Source: JALYXI01 sp963795835 (lineage in GTDB: Bacteria; Acidobacteriota; Terriglobia; Bryobacterales; Bryobacteraceae). Taken from it: 64,000 nt of DNA. Below the pieces are notes generated by a model. It was not told the origin of the DNA. It saw nothing but the letters and a program-made list of their open reading frames with translations, and did no database searches. Location: assembly GCA_963795835.1 (NCBI GenBank), contig CAWCJC010000012.1, positions 65,807 through 129,806 of the forward strand. Reading direction: 5' to 3'. How positions within the stretch are numbered: position 1 is the stretch's first letter; the number at the start of each line of letters is the position of its first letter. A program made the translations under genes and the position numbers. This document shows, one piece after another, positions 18,948-28,303 of the stretch.

Positions 18948-20461
18948 CCTCCGTAGATTACGCGGTGCTGATCGCGATCGCCGCTGCATTCCTGTTCTTC
19001 TTCCGCACTGTCCCCTCTACGCAGCCGTATCTCTACGACGAATCCGATTACATGAATGCGGGCGAGCGCGGCCTCTTGAACAACTTTCTCGAAACGCCTA
19101 CTACGTCTTTCTTTGGATTCGTCGACATCGGGCTGCACCACAACAAACTCGACCAGCGAGCAAGTCTTTCGGATATTGTTCGTGGTAGCCATGACATCGA
19201 TTTCTACCGCCATTTCCACGGGCCGATCTACTACTACTGGATCGCGTTAGTCTCCCCGCTGGTCCATGGAAGCGAATACTGGATGCGCTTCTCCGGATTC
19301 GTATTTCACCTGCTGACGTTCTTCGCAATCGCGATCGGCGTCTTCGTCCTGACGGGCCGGCGCTCTGCCGCACTGGTGGCATCGTTTCTTTACCTCTTCG
19401 GCCAGGCGAGCATCTCTACCGCCGCCACCATCGCGTCTCACGCGCCTTACGTCTTTTTTACAGCGCTGACCCTGCTCCTGTTCGCCCGTTATCTGCAAAC
19501 CGGTTCTCCACGGACGTGGTATCTCACGACGGCCGCGTTCGCGGGTGCTTTCTGCAGCATCGATTACGCGATTCTCCTGCTGGTCACCTTTGCGCTCTGT
19601 CTATTCTTCTTTCGGCGCGAGCGGACTCTGCCCTGGCCCATGCTGTTCCGCTCCGCTCTTTTGTTCCTGGGCCTGCTTCTTGTCCTCTGGCCTTTCGGTG
19701 TGCTGAAGCTGTCGGCTTTGAAAGGCTATCTCTATATCGCCTACCTGGCCATGCAGCGCAAAGGCTCTTATGGCGACTATGGCCCGTTCACCGTTTGGTG
19801 GCAGCGCTTCATCGGGGCTCCAGTGGAATACTCGATCGATCTCGTGGCGCTGGTCGGCGTCTTTGCGCTTTGGCGCCAGCCCTCCGTACGCAAGTACCGC
19901 GCCGTGCTGTTGCCCTGTCTGATTTATGCCTTCTTCATGCTGCTCACCACGTTGAAGAACACGTCACTCAACCCGACTTACGTCTCGTCCATCCTGCCCC
20001 CTTTAGCGATCGTGAGCGGAACCGCCTTGGCAGCCCTTACCGAACGCATCTCCGCCGCGGTTCGGGTCGCGGTGACTGCGACGATTCTCGCCGCAACAGC
20101 TATGGGTGGTTATGCCCTGGTCTTGCGCCACGCGGACGATCCCACAGGCCCCAATTCAGACGCTAAGTTAATCGCATCCATACGGAGTTCCGGCTTTACG
20201 GACCGCTCTTTGATCGTGCCTTATGAGATTCTTCCCACGCTGAGTTACTACTTTCCCCAGCTCAAGCTGCACTCTTACCTGACTACGGATGATGCCGCCG
20301 CTGTTCAGCAGAAGCTCCGCGATTACGATGCTTCAGGAATTGTCTATCGGCCCCGACCCGCTGATACCCTGCCCGCCCAGCTGCAGGCCCGCCAAATGCG
20401 CGAACAAGACGTGGGCGATCCGGCCCACACCGTGATCTACTACCTCGATGGCCGTAGCTAG
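18935..20461 (+). CDS. GT-C membrane glycosyltransferase, PMT/ArnT-like
   Basis: This 508-residue integral membrane protein is read from the ATG at 18935, overlapping the preceding gene by 13 bp. The first helix (about 6-24) is followed by the acidic loop PYLYDESDYMNAGERG, matching the catalytic first periplasmic loop of PMT/ArnT-type GT-C enzymes, and then by a further ten or so helices and a soluble C-terminal part of about 130 residues. GT-C enzymes use polyprenyl-phosphate sugars at the periplasmic face; the DPM-like protein at 13027 could supply the donor. The substrate is unknown. The last codons overlap the start of the next gene by 14 bp. Confidence 0.83.
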   Translation: MRRLTSVDYAVLIAIAAAFLFFFRTVPSTQPYLYDESDYMNAGERGLLNNFLETPTTSFFGFVDIGLHHNKLDQRASLSDIVRGSHDIDFYRHFHGPIYYYWIALVSPLVHGSEYWMRFSGFVFHLLTFFAIAIGVFVLTGRRSAALVASFLYLFGQASISTAATIASHAPYVFFTALTLLLFARYLQTGSPRTWYLTTAAFAGAFCSIDYAILLLVTFALCLFFFRRERTLPWPMLFRSALLFLGLLLVLWPFGVLKLSALKGYLYIAYLAMQRKGSYGDYGPFTVWWQRFIGAPVEYSIDLVALVGVFALWRQPSVRKYRAVLLPCLIYAFFMLLTTLKNTSLNPTYVSSILPPLAIVSGTALAALTERISAAVRVAVTATILAATAMGGYALVLRHADDPTGPNSDAKLIASIRSSGFTDRSLIVPYEILPTLSYYFPQLKLHSYLTTDDAAAVQQKLRDYDASGIVYRPRPADTLPAQLQARQMREQDVGDPAHTVIYYLDGRS

Positions 20462-21596
20462 CCTGGTTGCGAGCGCGGTCTTCGTGGCAAGCACGAGCGC
20501 GATTCTCTATGTCCTGGCTGGCTACCCTCTGCTGCTGGCCCGCATCGCCCGCCGCCAGGTCCGCACCATCCAGAAGGACGACACCGAACGCACCGTCTCG
20601 GTCATCATCGCGGTTCGAAATGGGGAAAATTTCCTCGCCGCCAAGTTGAATTCCATCCTGGCCTCGAACTATCCCCGCGACCGCATGCAGATCACGGTGG
20701 TTTCCGATGGATCGGACGATCGCACCGATGAAATTGCCCGTTCCTTTCAGGACAGCGGCGTCGCATTCTTTCGGAATGAGCGCAGGGGCAAGGCGGCCGC
20801 TGTGAACACAGGAATCGCGAATGCCACTGGCGAAATCCTGATCCTGACCGATGTGCGCCAGACGCTGGACCCGAATAGCATCCGAAACGTGGTGGCTTGT
20901 TTTGGCGACCCAACCGTAGGCGCGGTTTCCGGAGAACTGTCCATCCGCCAGGGTGTGAGCGCCGAAGAGGCCGATACAGGCCTTTACTGGCGTTACGAGG
21001 TCTTCATCCGCAAGCAAATGAGCCGCGTGGATTCCACGTTCGGCACCAATGGACCCTTCTATGCTTTGCGGCGGTCGCTGGCGGTTCCCATTCCCGAAGA
21101 TACCCTCCTCGACGACGTTTACCTGCCGCTGGCGGCGTTCTTCCAGGGCTATCGTTTGATCCTGGAGGAGTCCGCAAAGGCTTTCGATTACCCTACAAAC
21201 CTCACATCCGAATTTCAGCGGAAAGTGCGAACTCAAGCCGGGCTTTACCAAATCCTGCAGCAATATCCGCAGTTGCTCTCCTCATGCAATCGCATGCGGG
21301 TCCACTTCCTTTCGGCCAAGTTCGGTCGCCTGATGATGCCCTTTCTGTTGATCCTGGTAGCAATCTCCAGCCTGGGTTTACCGCAACCCTTTCGCGAAAT
21401 CGCGGTTACCTGCCAGGCGCTGTTTTACTTAACTGCCCTGGCGGACCAATGGATTCCGCAACGCTCACCTCTGAAGCGCATTTCCTCCCCGGTTCGAACT
21501 TTCGTGGTCCTGATGGCAGCGGCGTTCATGGCGCTCAAAATCTTTTTCGTGCCGCCCCGCGCGCTTTGGAAGGAAACCAGCGTCAGGGTGCGATGA
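20448..21596 (+). CDS. Membrane-anchored GT2 glycosyltransferase
   Basis: This 382-residue GT2 has an N-terminal membrane helix (about 5-27), a catalytic domain with SVIIAVRNGENF, VVSDGSDDRT, LTDVRQTLD at the metal site and DTLLDDVYLP at the base position, then RKVRTQAG, and two to three C-terminal helices (about 285-365). The outline is that of inner-membrane polymer synthases such as PgaC, but QxxRW is replaced by RKVRTQ, so processivity is uncertain. It overlaps the upstream GT-C gene and converges with the UbiA gene, with a 14-bp overlap of the two 3' ends. Confidence 0.85.
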   Translation: MAVASLVASAVFVASTSAILYVLAGYPLLLARIARRQVRTIQKDDTERTVSVIIAVRNGENFLAAKLNSILASNYPRDRMQITVVSDGSDDRTDEIARSFQDSGVAFFRNERRGKAAAVNTGIANATGEILILTDVRQTLDPNSIRNVVACFGDPTVGAVSGELSIRQGVSAEEADTGLYWRYEVFIRKQMSRVDSTFGTNGPFYALRRSLAVPIPEDTLLDDVYLPLAAFFQGYRLILEESAKAFDYPTNLTSEFQRKVRTQAGLYQILQQYPQLLSSCNRMRVHFLSAKFGRLMMPFLLILVAISSLGLPQPFREIAVTCQALFYLTALADQWIPQRSPLKRISSPVRTFVVLMAAAFMALKIFFVPPRALWKETSVRVR

Positions 21597-22557
21597 CAGC
21601 GGTCGGCACGAAGATCTGGTGCAGAACGGGAACATCCACAAACAGCAAAAAGACCATCACCACGGTGCAGCAGATCACCGCTGCCATCAACCCGGGCTCG
21701 CGGTACAGGCCCTCCGGGCGCTGCACGGCGGAGTCTTCCTTGAAAGACAGCGCCAGATATTGCGCCATCACCAAGGCCACTAGAGGGAACGACAGAATCA
21801 GCTCCAGCCGGTACCGCACGATGAACGCGCCGAAAAACAGCATGGCGTGTGCCGCGTAAAACATGATCGAAACCAGCAAGCGCTGTTCGGTGTAATAACG
21901 GAAGCTCTTACGGTACGCGGCGCTACGGGTGGCATCGCCAATGTCCCGATACTCCGCATAGCGCTTGATCGCCATGAAGTAGCAGCCCACCATCCAGTAG
22001 CTGATCAGTAATGACGTAGGAGGGACAGCCACAATCCCGGTCATGTACCAACCCGCAAGCATACGGAGCGGATTGTTTACTGATTCGGACAACACATCCA
22101 GGTAGGGCACATCTTTACTGCGCACCGGCGGAATGTTGTAAATGCAGCCCATCACCCACAGCGTCAGCATTGTGATGGTAAACGGCAGCGACACCTGCCA
22201 GCTCAGCCACAAGCCCGCCACCATCAACGCAATCCATTCCGCGTACGCAAGCGGCAGGCTCACCTTGCCCGAAGGCACAGGCCTCAAGTACTTCGTGGGG
22301 TGCTTCAGGTCGAATGGCGCGTCTAGAACTTCATTGATGACGTAGTTGCTGGAGGCAATCAGACAGATTGCCAGAAACCCGATCAGAAGCGTCCACGGGT
22401 TCAACGAATGCCACTTGTCGCGCTCGAGTGAGAGCGCAACAATAATGCCCGGCAACACGAAAACGTTCTTCACCCAGTGATCGGCCCTGGCAATCTGCAA
22501 GTGGCCCATCAGGGTGGGTTTTGCGTTCACTCGATACGAAGTCTCCATTTCGAACAC
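21583..22557 (-). CDS. UbiA-family prenyltransferase, decaprenyl-phosphate phosphoribosyltransferase-like
   Basis: This is a polytopic UbiA-superfamily protein of 324 residues with about eight helices. The first aspartate motif is NEVLDAPFD (an NDxxDxxxD variant) and the second region contains YAEYRDIGD. The N-terminal LQIARADHWVKNVFVLPG closely resembles enzymes that transfer 5-phosphoribose to a polyprenyl phosphate, the first step to lipid-linked arabinose in actinobacteria. A GTG at 22557 gives the longest form; the ATG at 22548 three codons later is an alternative start. No DprE1/DprE2-like epimerase pair is visible nearby. A quinone or haem prenyltransferase role is less likely from the context. 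Confidence 0.8.
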   Translation of the reverse strand: MFEMETSYRVNAKPTLMGHLQIARADHWVKNVFVLPGIIVALSLERDKWHSLNPWTLLIGFLAICLIASSNYVINEVLDAPFDLKHPTKYLRPVPSGKVSLPLAYAEWIALMVAGLWLSWQVSLPFTITMLTLWVMGCIYNIPPVRSKDVPYLDVLSESVNNPLRMLAGWYMTGIVAVPPTSLLISYWMVGCYFMAIKRYAEYRDIGDATRSAAYRKSFRYYTEQRLLVSIMFYAAHAMLFFGAFIVRYRLELILSFPLVALVMAQYLALSFKEDSAVQRPEGLYREPGLMAAVICCTVVMVFLLFVDVPVLHQIFVPTAVIAP

Positions 22558-22597
22558 TCATCATTGCACGGCTACCTTTACAATGAAATAAGTCCTT

Positions 22598-22966
22598 ATG
22601 GCTATTACCACTGTTCTCACGGGTGTACTTCTGATCGCGCTCGGCATAGGCGGTTACGTCGGCACCGGCAGCGAGCACAAGACCGCGCTGATCCCAGTGC
22701 TCTTCGGCATCCCCATTCTGATCTGCGGTCTGCTGGCCGCCAAGGCCGCCCGCCGCGCCCTGGTGATGCACATCGCGGTGGGGTTGGGTTTGCTCGCGTT
22801 CCTCGGCAGTATCGTGCAATTCATCAAAGGCGTAAATGGCGGAGCGATACAGACCCGCCCAATGGCCGTCGAAGCGCAAGGACTAATGGCGCTGATTACA
22901 GCCTGTTTCGTGGGCCTGGCGATTCACTCCTTCGTGGTGGCGCGAAAAACCCGCTCAGCCCGCTAG
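22598..22966 (+). CDS. Small four-helix membrane protein, unknown
   Basis: The 122-residue product has four hydrophobic segments (about 5-22, 32-48, 54-76, 92-113) joined by short loops, with KAARR and ARKTRSAR favouring cytoplasmic ends. I recognise no named family; small membrane proteins of this outline are common in Acidobacteria. It is divergent from the UbiA gene and overlaps the 3' end of the STELLO-like gene on the other strand by 12 bp. Confidence 0.65.
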   Translation: MAITTVLTGVLLIALGIGGYVGTGSEHKTALIPVLFGIPILICGLLAAKAARRALVMHIAVGLGLLAFLGSIVQFIKGVNGGAIQTRPMAVEAQGLMALITACFVGLAIHSFVVARKTRSAR

Positions 22967-23947
22967 TTCCGCCAGCCATAGCTGCAGCAGGGGCAGCTCT
23001 TTCGCCGGTACGATGTCCGCTCTCACCAGTGCTTCGTAACACAGCAGGACGTTCTTCCCGGTTTCCTTCGGATCCGGCGCAAGTGAAAGACCGCTTAGGA
23101 TCTCTACAATCCGCACATTATTTAAATAGCCCGGCACTTCGTCCCGAAAGTCTTTGATCAGGGAGTGCTGGTTGCGCTCTTGAAATACAGTCGCTTCCCG
23201 AAATGCAATCGCCTTCCCCATGGCATACAGGCAGGCTTCCGCCACGAACGAGCGCCAGATATCGGTCATGCGGAAGCTGACATAGGCAGGCAGATAGAGC
23301 AGCGGAAACGCCTCGCGCCAGAAAATCGTGTTCTGTGAATTGAAGGGACAATACGTCCCCGGCTCCAGCACCACTGTGTTGGCATGGAACTTCGTTTCGG
23401 CCACCGTGGTCAGCCGGTACACGGCATCTACGTCGGGGTCCCCATCCGCAAGATATTGCTGAACGGGACAATCGTACGCGCGCGCTTCACCCAATTCGGA
23501 ACGGTGCGCCAGGCTCTCGGTAATCAATTCGAGAGGGAAGCCGCGCGGCCAGATCCGGTCTTCGGTGAAATGTGTGTAGACGTTCTCCCATCCTTTCTTG
23601 CGCACCGGCCTGCCGGTAACCTCTCGCCCGATCCCCTGAAGGAACGAATCGTACGGAATGTTATCGTCGTCCGTCTCGGCGATGGTCTCCGCGCCCCGCG
23701 CCGCCGCCCACAGATACCCCACATTCTTGCGGGCGTAATGATTGAACGGACACTCCGCCGCAAACCGGCCCATCCCCAACTGCTCCTCTGCGGCAAGGAA
23801 GCTGACCCCCGGATACTGCCAAGCCGCCGGCGTCTTCTTATCGCCGACAACCAGGAACGTCCAATCTGCGCACGTGCTCGCAATCTTGCGGACTGCTTCG
23901 GTCGGCGGGTTGATCGTCGTAATGACAATCGTGTTTTGAGAAGGCAT
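22955..23947 (-). CDS. STELLO-like glycosyltransferase (DUF288 type)
   Basis: The 330-residue protein begins TIVITTINPPTEAVRKIAST, then VVGDKKTPAAW, GRFAAECPFNHYARKNVGYLWAA, and the acidic site AETDDDNIPYDSF, followed by CPFNSQNTIFWREAFPLLYLP and MTDIWRSFVAEACLY. This pattern is that of the STELLO/DUF288 family, best known from plant Golgi proteins that assist cellulose synthase and from nematodes; bacterial members are sparse. It has no signal peptide or membrane helix, so it is probably cytoplasmic. It lies head-to-head with the TPR gene at 24018, 70 bp apart. The family call is firm; the reaction in bacteria is unknown. Confidence 0.8.
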   Translation of the reverse strand: MPSQNTIVITTINPPTEAVRKIASTCADWTFLVVGDKKTPAAWQYPGVSFLAAEEQLGMGRFAAECPFNHYARKNVGYLWAAARGAETIAETDDDNIPYDSFLQGIGREVTGRPVRKKGWENVYTHFTEDRIWPRGFPLELITESLAHRSELGEARAYDCPVQQYLADGDPDVDAVYRLTTVAETKFHANTVVLEPGTYCPFNSQNTIFWREAFPLLYLPAYVSFRMTDIWRSFVAEACLYAMGKAIAFREATVFQERNQHSLIKDFRDEVPGYLNNVRIVEILSGLSLAPDPKETGKNVLLCYEALVRADIVPAKELPLLQLWLAELAG

Positions 23948-24017
23948 AGAGTCGTCTCATCTTATCGATTTCCTGGAGACAAAAACTCGTCTGCCCGCAC
24001 TCCGTTGCTAACCGGAC

Positions 24018-25992
24018 ATGCGTTACTACTTCCTCTTCTGCGCTGCCCTTGCTGGCGCACAGTCGCCCGGCTATCAGCCCCTCGCCGATGCATACGCAGC
24101 CTTGAAGGCCGGCCACTACGAAGCTGCCCTTGCGAACTTCGAAAAGTCTTTAGCGCTTGACCCCGGACGCGCCTCTGTTCATAAAGATGCAGCCTATGCC
24201 TGCCTGAAGATCGGCGAAAATCGTGCCGCCCGGGAACACTTCCATCGCGCCGTAGAACTGGACCCCTCCGACTTTCACACTGCCCTGGAGTATGCCTTCC
24301 TCAGCTTCGAAGCGCCGGAGAATCCCATTCCCGCCAAAGCCGAAGCGCGCCGTGTGTTTGATCGCGTGCGCAGCCAAACGGTTGATCCCGCGGCCGCCGC
24401 CACCGCTGAACAGGCCTTCCAGAATATTGATCAACCCTTAGCCAGCGGCATCGCGCGCTGGTCCGCCGCTCTTCAAGCAGCTGCCCCCACTTTCAGCGTT
24501 CATTATGAACTCGCCCAACTGGCCGAGCAGCGCGATGAGTGGAATCTGGCCGCAACGCATTACCTGGCCGCCTGGCGATTGGAGCCCCAACGCAAAGCCG
24601 TGCTCATCGATCTGGGCCGCGTGGAGCAACTTCGCAAGAATCCGGAACAGGCCACCGCTGCATGGCTGGCTGCCTCACGCGGGGGCGAACCCCGCTGCGC
24701 CGATCAAGCCCGCGAACTTCTGCCGGCCCGCTATCCCTACGTCTACGAATTCCAGAACGCCATCGCGCTCGACCCCGCGAATACCGAACTCCACCGCGAA
24801 CTCGCTTATCTTCTGCTGAAAGATGGATCGCAAGGCCGATGCCGAAATCGAGTTCGCCAACATCGCCTCTACCGACCAAACCGACCTGCTCTCCGCCGCG
24901 CAGTTGGGCTTCCTTCTCTTAGGCCGCGGGGAGAAAAACCGCGCCCTACCCTGGCTCACCCGCGTCCTCGAAGGCGCGGATGAGGAACTGGCCAATCGTG
25001 TTCGGACAGCCCTCAATCTGCCCCGCAAGCTTACCGCGCCGGAACCGTCCGCCGAAACGGATGTCCGCGTCATGTATGAACGCAGTTACCGCGCCGGGTA
25101 CTTAAAAGATGCGCTCCGATATCTGACGATCGCCTACGAGCAGGATCCCTCCGATGCGAACGTGATGATGAAGCTCGGCTGGACCTACAACCTGCTGCAC
25201 GATGATCGCAAGGCCCTCGACTGGTTTCGCCGCGCGCGCCAGAGTGCCGATCCTTCCATTGCTTCCGAAGCGAAGCAGGCGTACAACAATCTGCGCCCGG
25301 AGTTCGCGCGCTTCCGGACCACAGCCTGGATTCTTCCGTTCTTTTCTACGCGCTGGCACGACGCGTTTTCCTATGGACAAATCAAGACCGAGTTGCGTCT
25401 GGATGGTATTCCCATTCGCCCCTATGTCTCGCTGCGTTTTATCGGCGATACGCGCCAGACCACATCCGGACCAAGCCCGCAATCCCTTTCAGAAAGTTCC
25501 TTCATCGTTGCTGTGGGAGCCACCGCGCGCCTGCACGGCATCACTGCCTGGGGCGAAGCGGGAAACGCTATTAATTACGCGAACCGCAAGATGCTGCCGG
25601 ATTATCGCGGCGGCCTTTCCTGGTCGCGTGGTTGGGGCCGGATGATCGGCGCCGAAGTGCCGGGAGCGTTCGTTGAAACCAACGCCGACGAAGTCTATCT
25701 CAGCCGTTTCGGGAACGACTTCCTCACCTACTCGCAGTGGCGCGGCGGATACACCCTGCACGGCGCGCAGCTCCTGTGGAACGGAAATCTCACCGTCGAT
25801 TCCAAGCGCGAGCCTTGGGCCAACTTCGTCGAAACCGGCCCCGGCGTGCGTCTCCGAATCCCCGGCGGGCCCGCGGGTCTGCTCTTTTCCGTGAGCGGAT
25901 TCCGCGGCGTCTATTTGCTAAACAGAAACAACCCTCACCGCCCTAATTTCTTCGACGTTCGAGCCGGATTCTGGTATGCGTTTACTCATTAG
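24018..25992 (+). CDS. TPR protein with NfrA/BcsC-like outer-membrane C-terminal region (frameshifted)
   Basis: The reconstructed product has about 657 residues. A short signal peptide (MRYYFLFCAALAGAQS) is followed by TPR units through residue about 430, for example AYAALKAGHYEAALANFEKSLALDP. The C-terminal 230 residues are beta-rich, with WGEAG, SQWRGGYTLHGAQLLWNG and an aromatic end FWYAFTH, resembling the C-terminal region of N4 adsorption protein A (NfrA) and suggesting outer-membrane insertion. The frame shifts +1 near 24824, between AYLLLK and MDRKADAEIEF. It overlaps the following secreted hydrolase-like gene by 17 bp. TPR-plus-barrel proteins of this kind export exopolysaccharide (PelB, PgaA, BcsC); that role is inferred. 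Confidence 0.75.
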
Positions 25993-28004
25993 TCTTCTTC
26001 TTGCTTCCTCCCTTCTTCCCGCTCAGAAATTCGGGTACGCCGGGATCACTCAGGACGTCGGCCCCTGGGGGGAAATCCTCTCCAGCATCGGGCTGCTCGC
26101 CCAACCCGTTCCTGAAGCCTCCATCTACATCGGCCGCGCCGGTACGGCGGTCGACAAATCGTGGGCGCAACGCGTGGAAGGCGGCGCTTTCCTGATCCTC
26201 GAAGGGGACTCGCCTCTGGCACGCAGTCTCGGTTTCCGTCTGCTGGACCGAACGACTCGCGTTGCCTCCGTTATCGACGTCCACCGCCCGGACATCCCGC
26301 TCATCCTTGAACATGCCGTTGAACTCAGTGAGACCGCAGTCCCCGAAACAGCACGGATCTTCGCGCGAGAACGATGGACCAACGCGCCAGTTATTGCCGG
26401 GTTCCGCCAGGGCAAAGGCGCCGTGCTCTGGGTAGCCACCAGTCCCGGTAAGCACGGTTATGAGCGGTTTCCCTATATTGTCAACGCACTGCTCGATCTC
26501 GGCTTTGAGCCGCCGTTCCGTAGCAATCGCCTGTGGGCGTTTTTCGATTACTCCTACCGCACCCGCGTGGATGTGAACTGGTTCGCCAAGCGCTGGCACC
26601 AGTCCGGAATTGCGGCGCTGCAAGTGGCGGCCTGGCACTTTTACGAGTCTGACCCCGAACGTGACCGTTACCTGAATGCTTTGATCGAGGCCTGTCATCG
26701 TGAGGGCGTCCTGGTTTACGCATGGCTCGAGCTGCCCCACGTGAGTGAGAGGTTTTGGGCGGACCACCCGGAATGGCGTGAAAAGACGGCTCTGCAGCAG
26801 GACGCGCAACTGGATTGGCGCAAGCTGATGAACCTGGCCAACCCCGAGTGCGCGAAAGCCATACACCAGGGCACGCGCGAGCTGATGCGCCGCTTCGATT
26901 GGGATGGCGTGAACTTTGCCGAGCTCTACTATGAATCTCTGGAAGGTGCCGATAACCCGGCGCGCTTCACTCCCCTGAACAAGCGATGTACGGCGGCTCT
27001 TCCAGGCCGCACCGGATGGGTTCGATCCGGCGGAACTCTGGTCCAGCCGCAAAGACGCGGCTTCGCTCCGAAGATTTCTGGATTTTCGCGCCGGGCTTGC
27101 TCGATCCCTGCAAGACGAATGGCTAAGAGAGGCGGAAAGCTACCGAAGCTTCGCCCCGCAACTGGATATCGTTCTCACCCATGTCGACGACCGTCTCGAT
27201 CCCAAAATGCACGACGCCATTGGCGCGGACACCTCCCGGCTGAATGCTCTTTTGACTGAGCACCAGTTCACATTTCTCGTGGAGGATCCGGCAACGGTAT
27301 GGGACCAAGGGCCACAACGCTACCCAGTAATTGCATCAAAGTACCCGCAGACATCAAGGGTCGCAGTAGATATCAATATAGTAGACAGATATCAGAATGT
27401 TTACCCCACTAAGCAACAGACCGGTGCCGAGTTATTTGGGCTCGTCCACCTGGCAAGTCAGAGTTTCGGGCGTGTTGCCCTTTATATTGAGAATTCCCTT
27501 GCGGGACCTGATTTGGCGCTTCTTTCATCCGCGGCGTCAACTTTCGACCAGGGTGCCTGGGTAGGGTCTCGATTCGTAACAAAAACCAAGCTCGGGGGAG
27601 GAGTACGCTGGCAGGGAGACTGTAATGTTGACGGTCGGCCCTGGCCAGTGAAGGAATCCGAAATCGTGTGGCTTCCGTCGGGTTCGCATGTACTGGAACG
27701 TGCTTCCGGTTCCGGAAGCTGGCACTTGCTCAGTTCTTCAGGTTCTTTGACTGCTGCCCGGTACCAAGGGCCGGCAATTGAATTCAGTTATGAAGCCGAG
27801 AGCCGCGAAATCGCCCGGTTCAGCAATCCAGTATCAAGTCTTCAGGTGGACGGGCAAGCGTTCCCGCTGGTAGGGCCTAGAGAAGTGGCGATGTTGCCCA
27901 GAGGCCGACACACGGTGATAGCATGGCCTCAGACGGATGAGTCAGGAAGTAAATCCCGGAGAAATCCCGGACAAGCTGTATTTCCGGATCGGGGAAGTCA
28001 GTAA
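25976..28004 (+). CDS. Secreted TIM-barrel glycosidase-like protein (frameshifted)
   Basis: After repairing a +1 break near 26983 (LNK then DVRRLFQAAPDGFDP) the protein has about 675 residues. A signal peptide (MRLLISLLLASSLLPAQ) is followed by an amidotransferase-like alpha/beta region (about 18-180) and then a GH10-like/GHL TIM-barrel region with ACHREGVLVYAWLELP, WADHPEWREK and the acidic strand end DWDGVNFAELYYES. The C-terminal 250 residues are beta-rich. Glu in the FAELYYES strand is a candidate catalytic acid. The start overlaps the TPR/outer-membrane gene by 17 bp, so the pair is probably co-translated. From about 27,320 the codon use becomes more AT-rich. The 3' end overlaps the next gene by 68 bp, hinting at another unseen frame error. 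Confidence 0.7.
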
Positions 28005-28293
28005 GCTGCTCGGGATCGAGCCTTATGTCCTTCGGTTTTGGGAAACGGAGTTCCCTGCCCTTTCACCTAAAAAATCCGATACCGGTCATCGGTTATTTCG
28101 GCGGAAAGACGTCGAACTGCTGTTTCGAATCAAAGACCTGCTGTACACGAAACGATTCACCATCGAAGGCGCGCGGCAGACTTTGAGTCAACCCCGGAAG
28201 TCGGAGACGCAGCAATCACTGTTCCCAACCACTGATCCCATGCCGCAAATTCGCGAAGAGTTGGCCTCACTCCTCGACCTGCTCAGCCGGTGA
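27937..28293 (+). CDS. MerR-family transcriptional regulator
   Basis: The 118-residue protein has a MerR-type winged helix: YFRIGEVSKLLGIEPYVLRFWETEFP (about 15-40), then KKSDTGHRLFRRKDVELLFRIKDLLYTKRFTIEGARQTL. This HTH type is typical of small regulators near ribosomal or replication genes. No cysteine-based metal site is present, and no ligand domain follows the short C-terminus. It overlaps the 3' end of the upstream gene by 68 bp and converges with parB, 10 bp away. Confidence 0.88.
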   Translation: MSQEVNPGEIPDKLYFRIGEVSKLLGIEPYVLRFWETEFPALSPKKSDTGHRLFRRKDVELLFRIKDLLYTKRFTIEGARQTLSQPRKSETQQSLFPTTDPMPQIREELASLLDLLSR

Positions 28294-28303
28294 CGTCCGA
28301 GCC

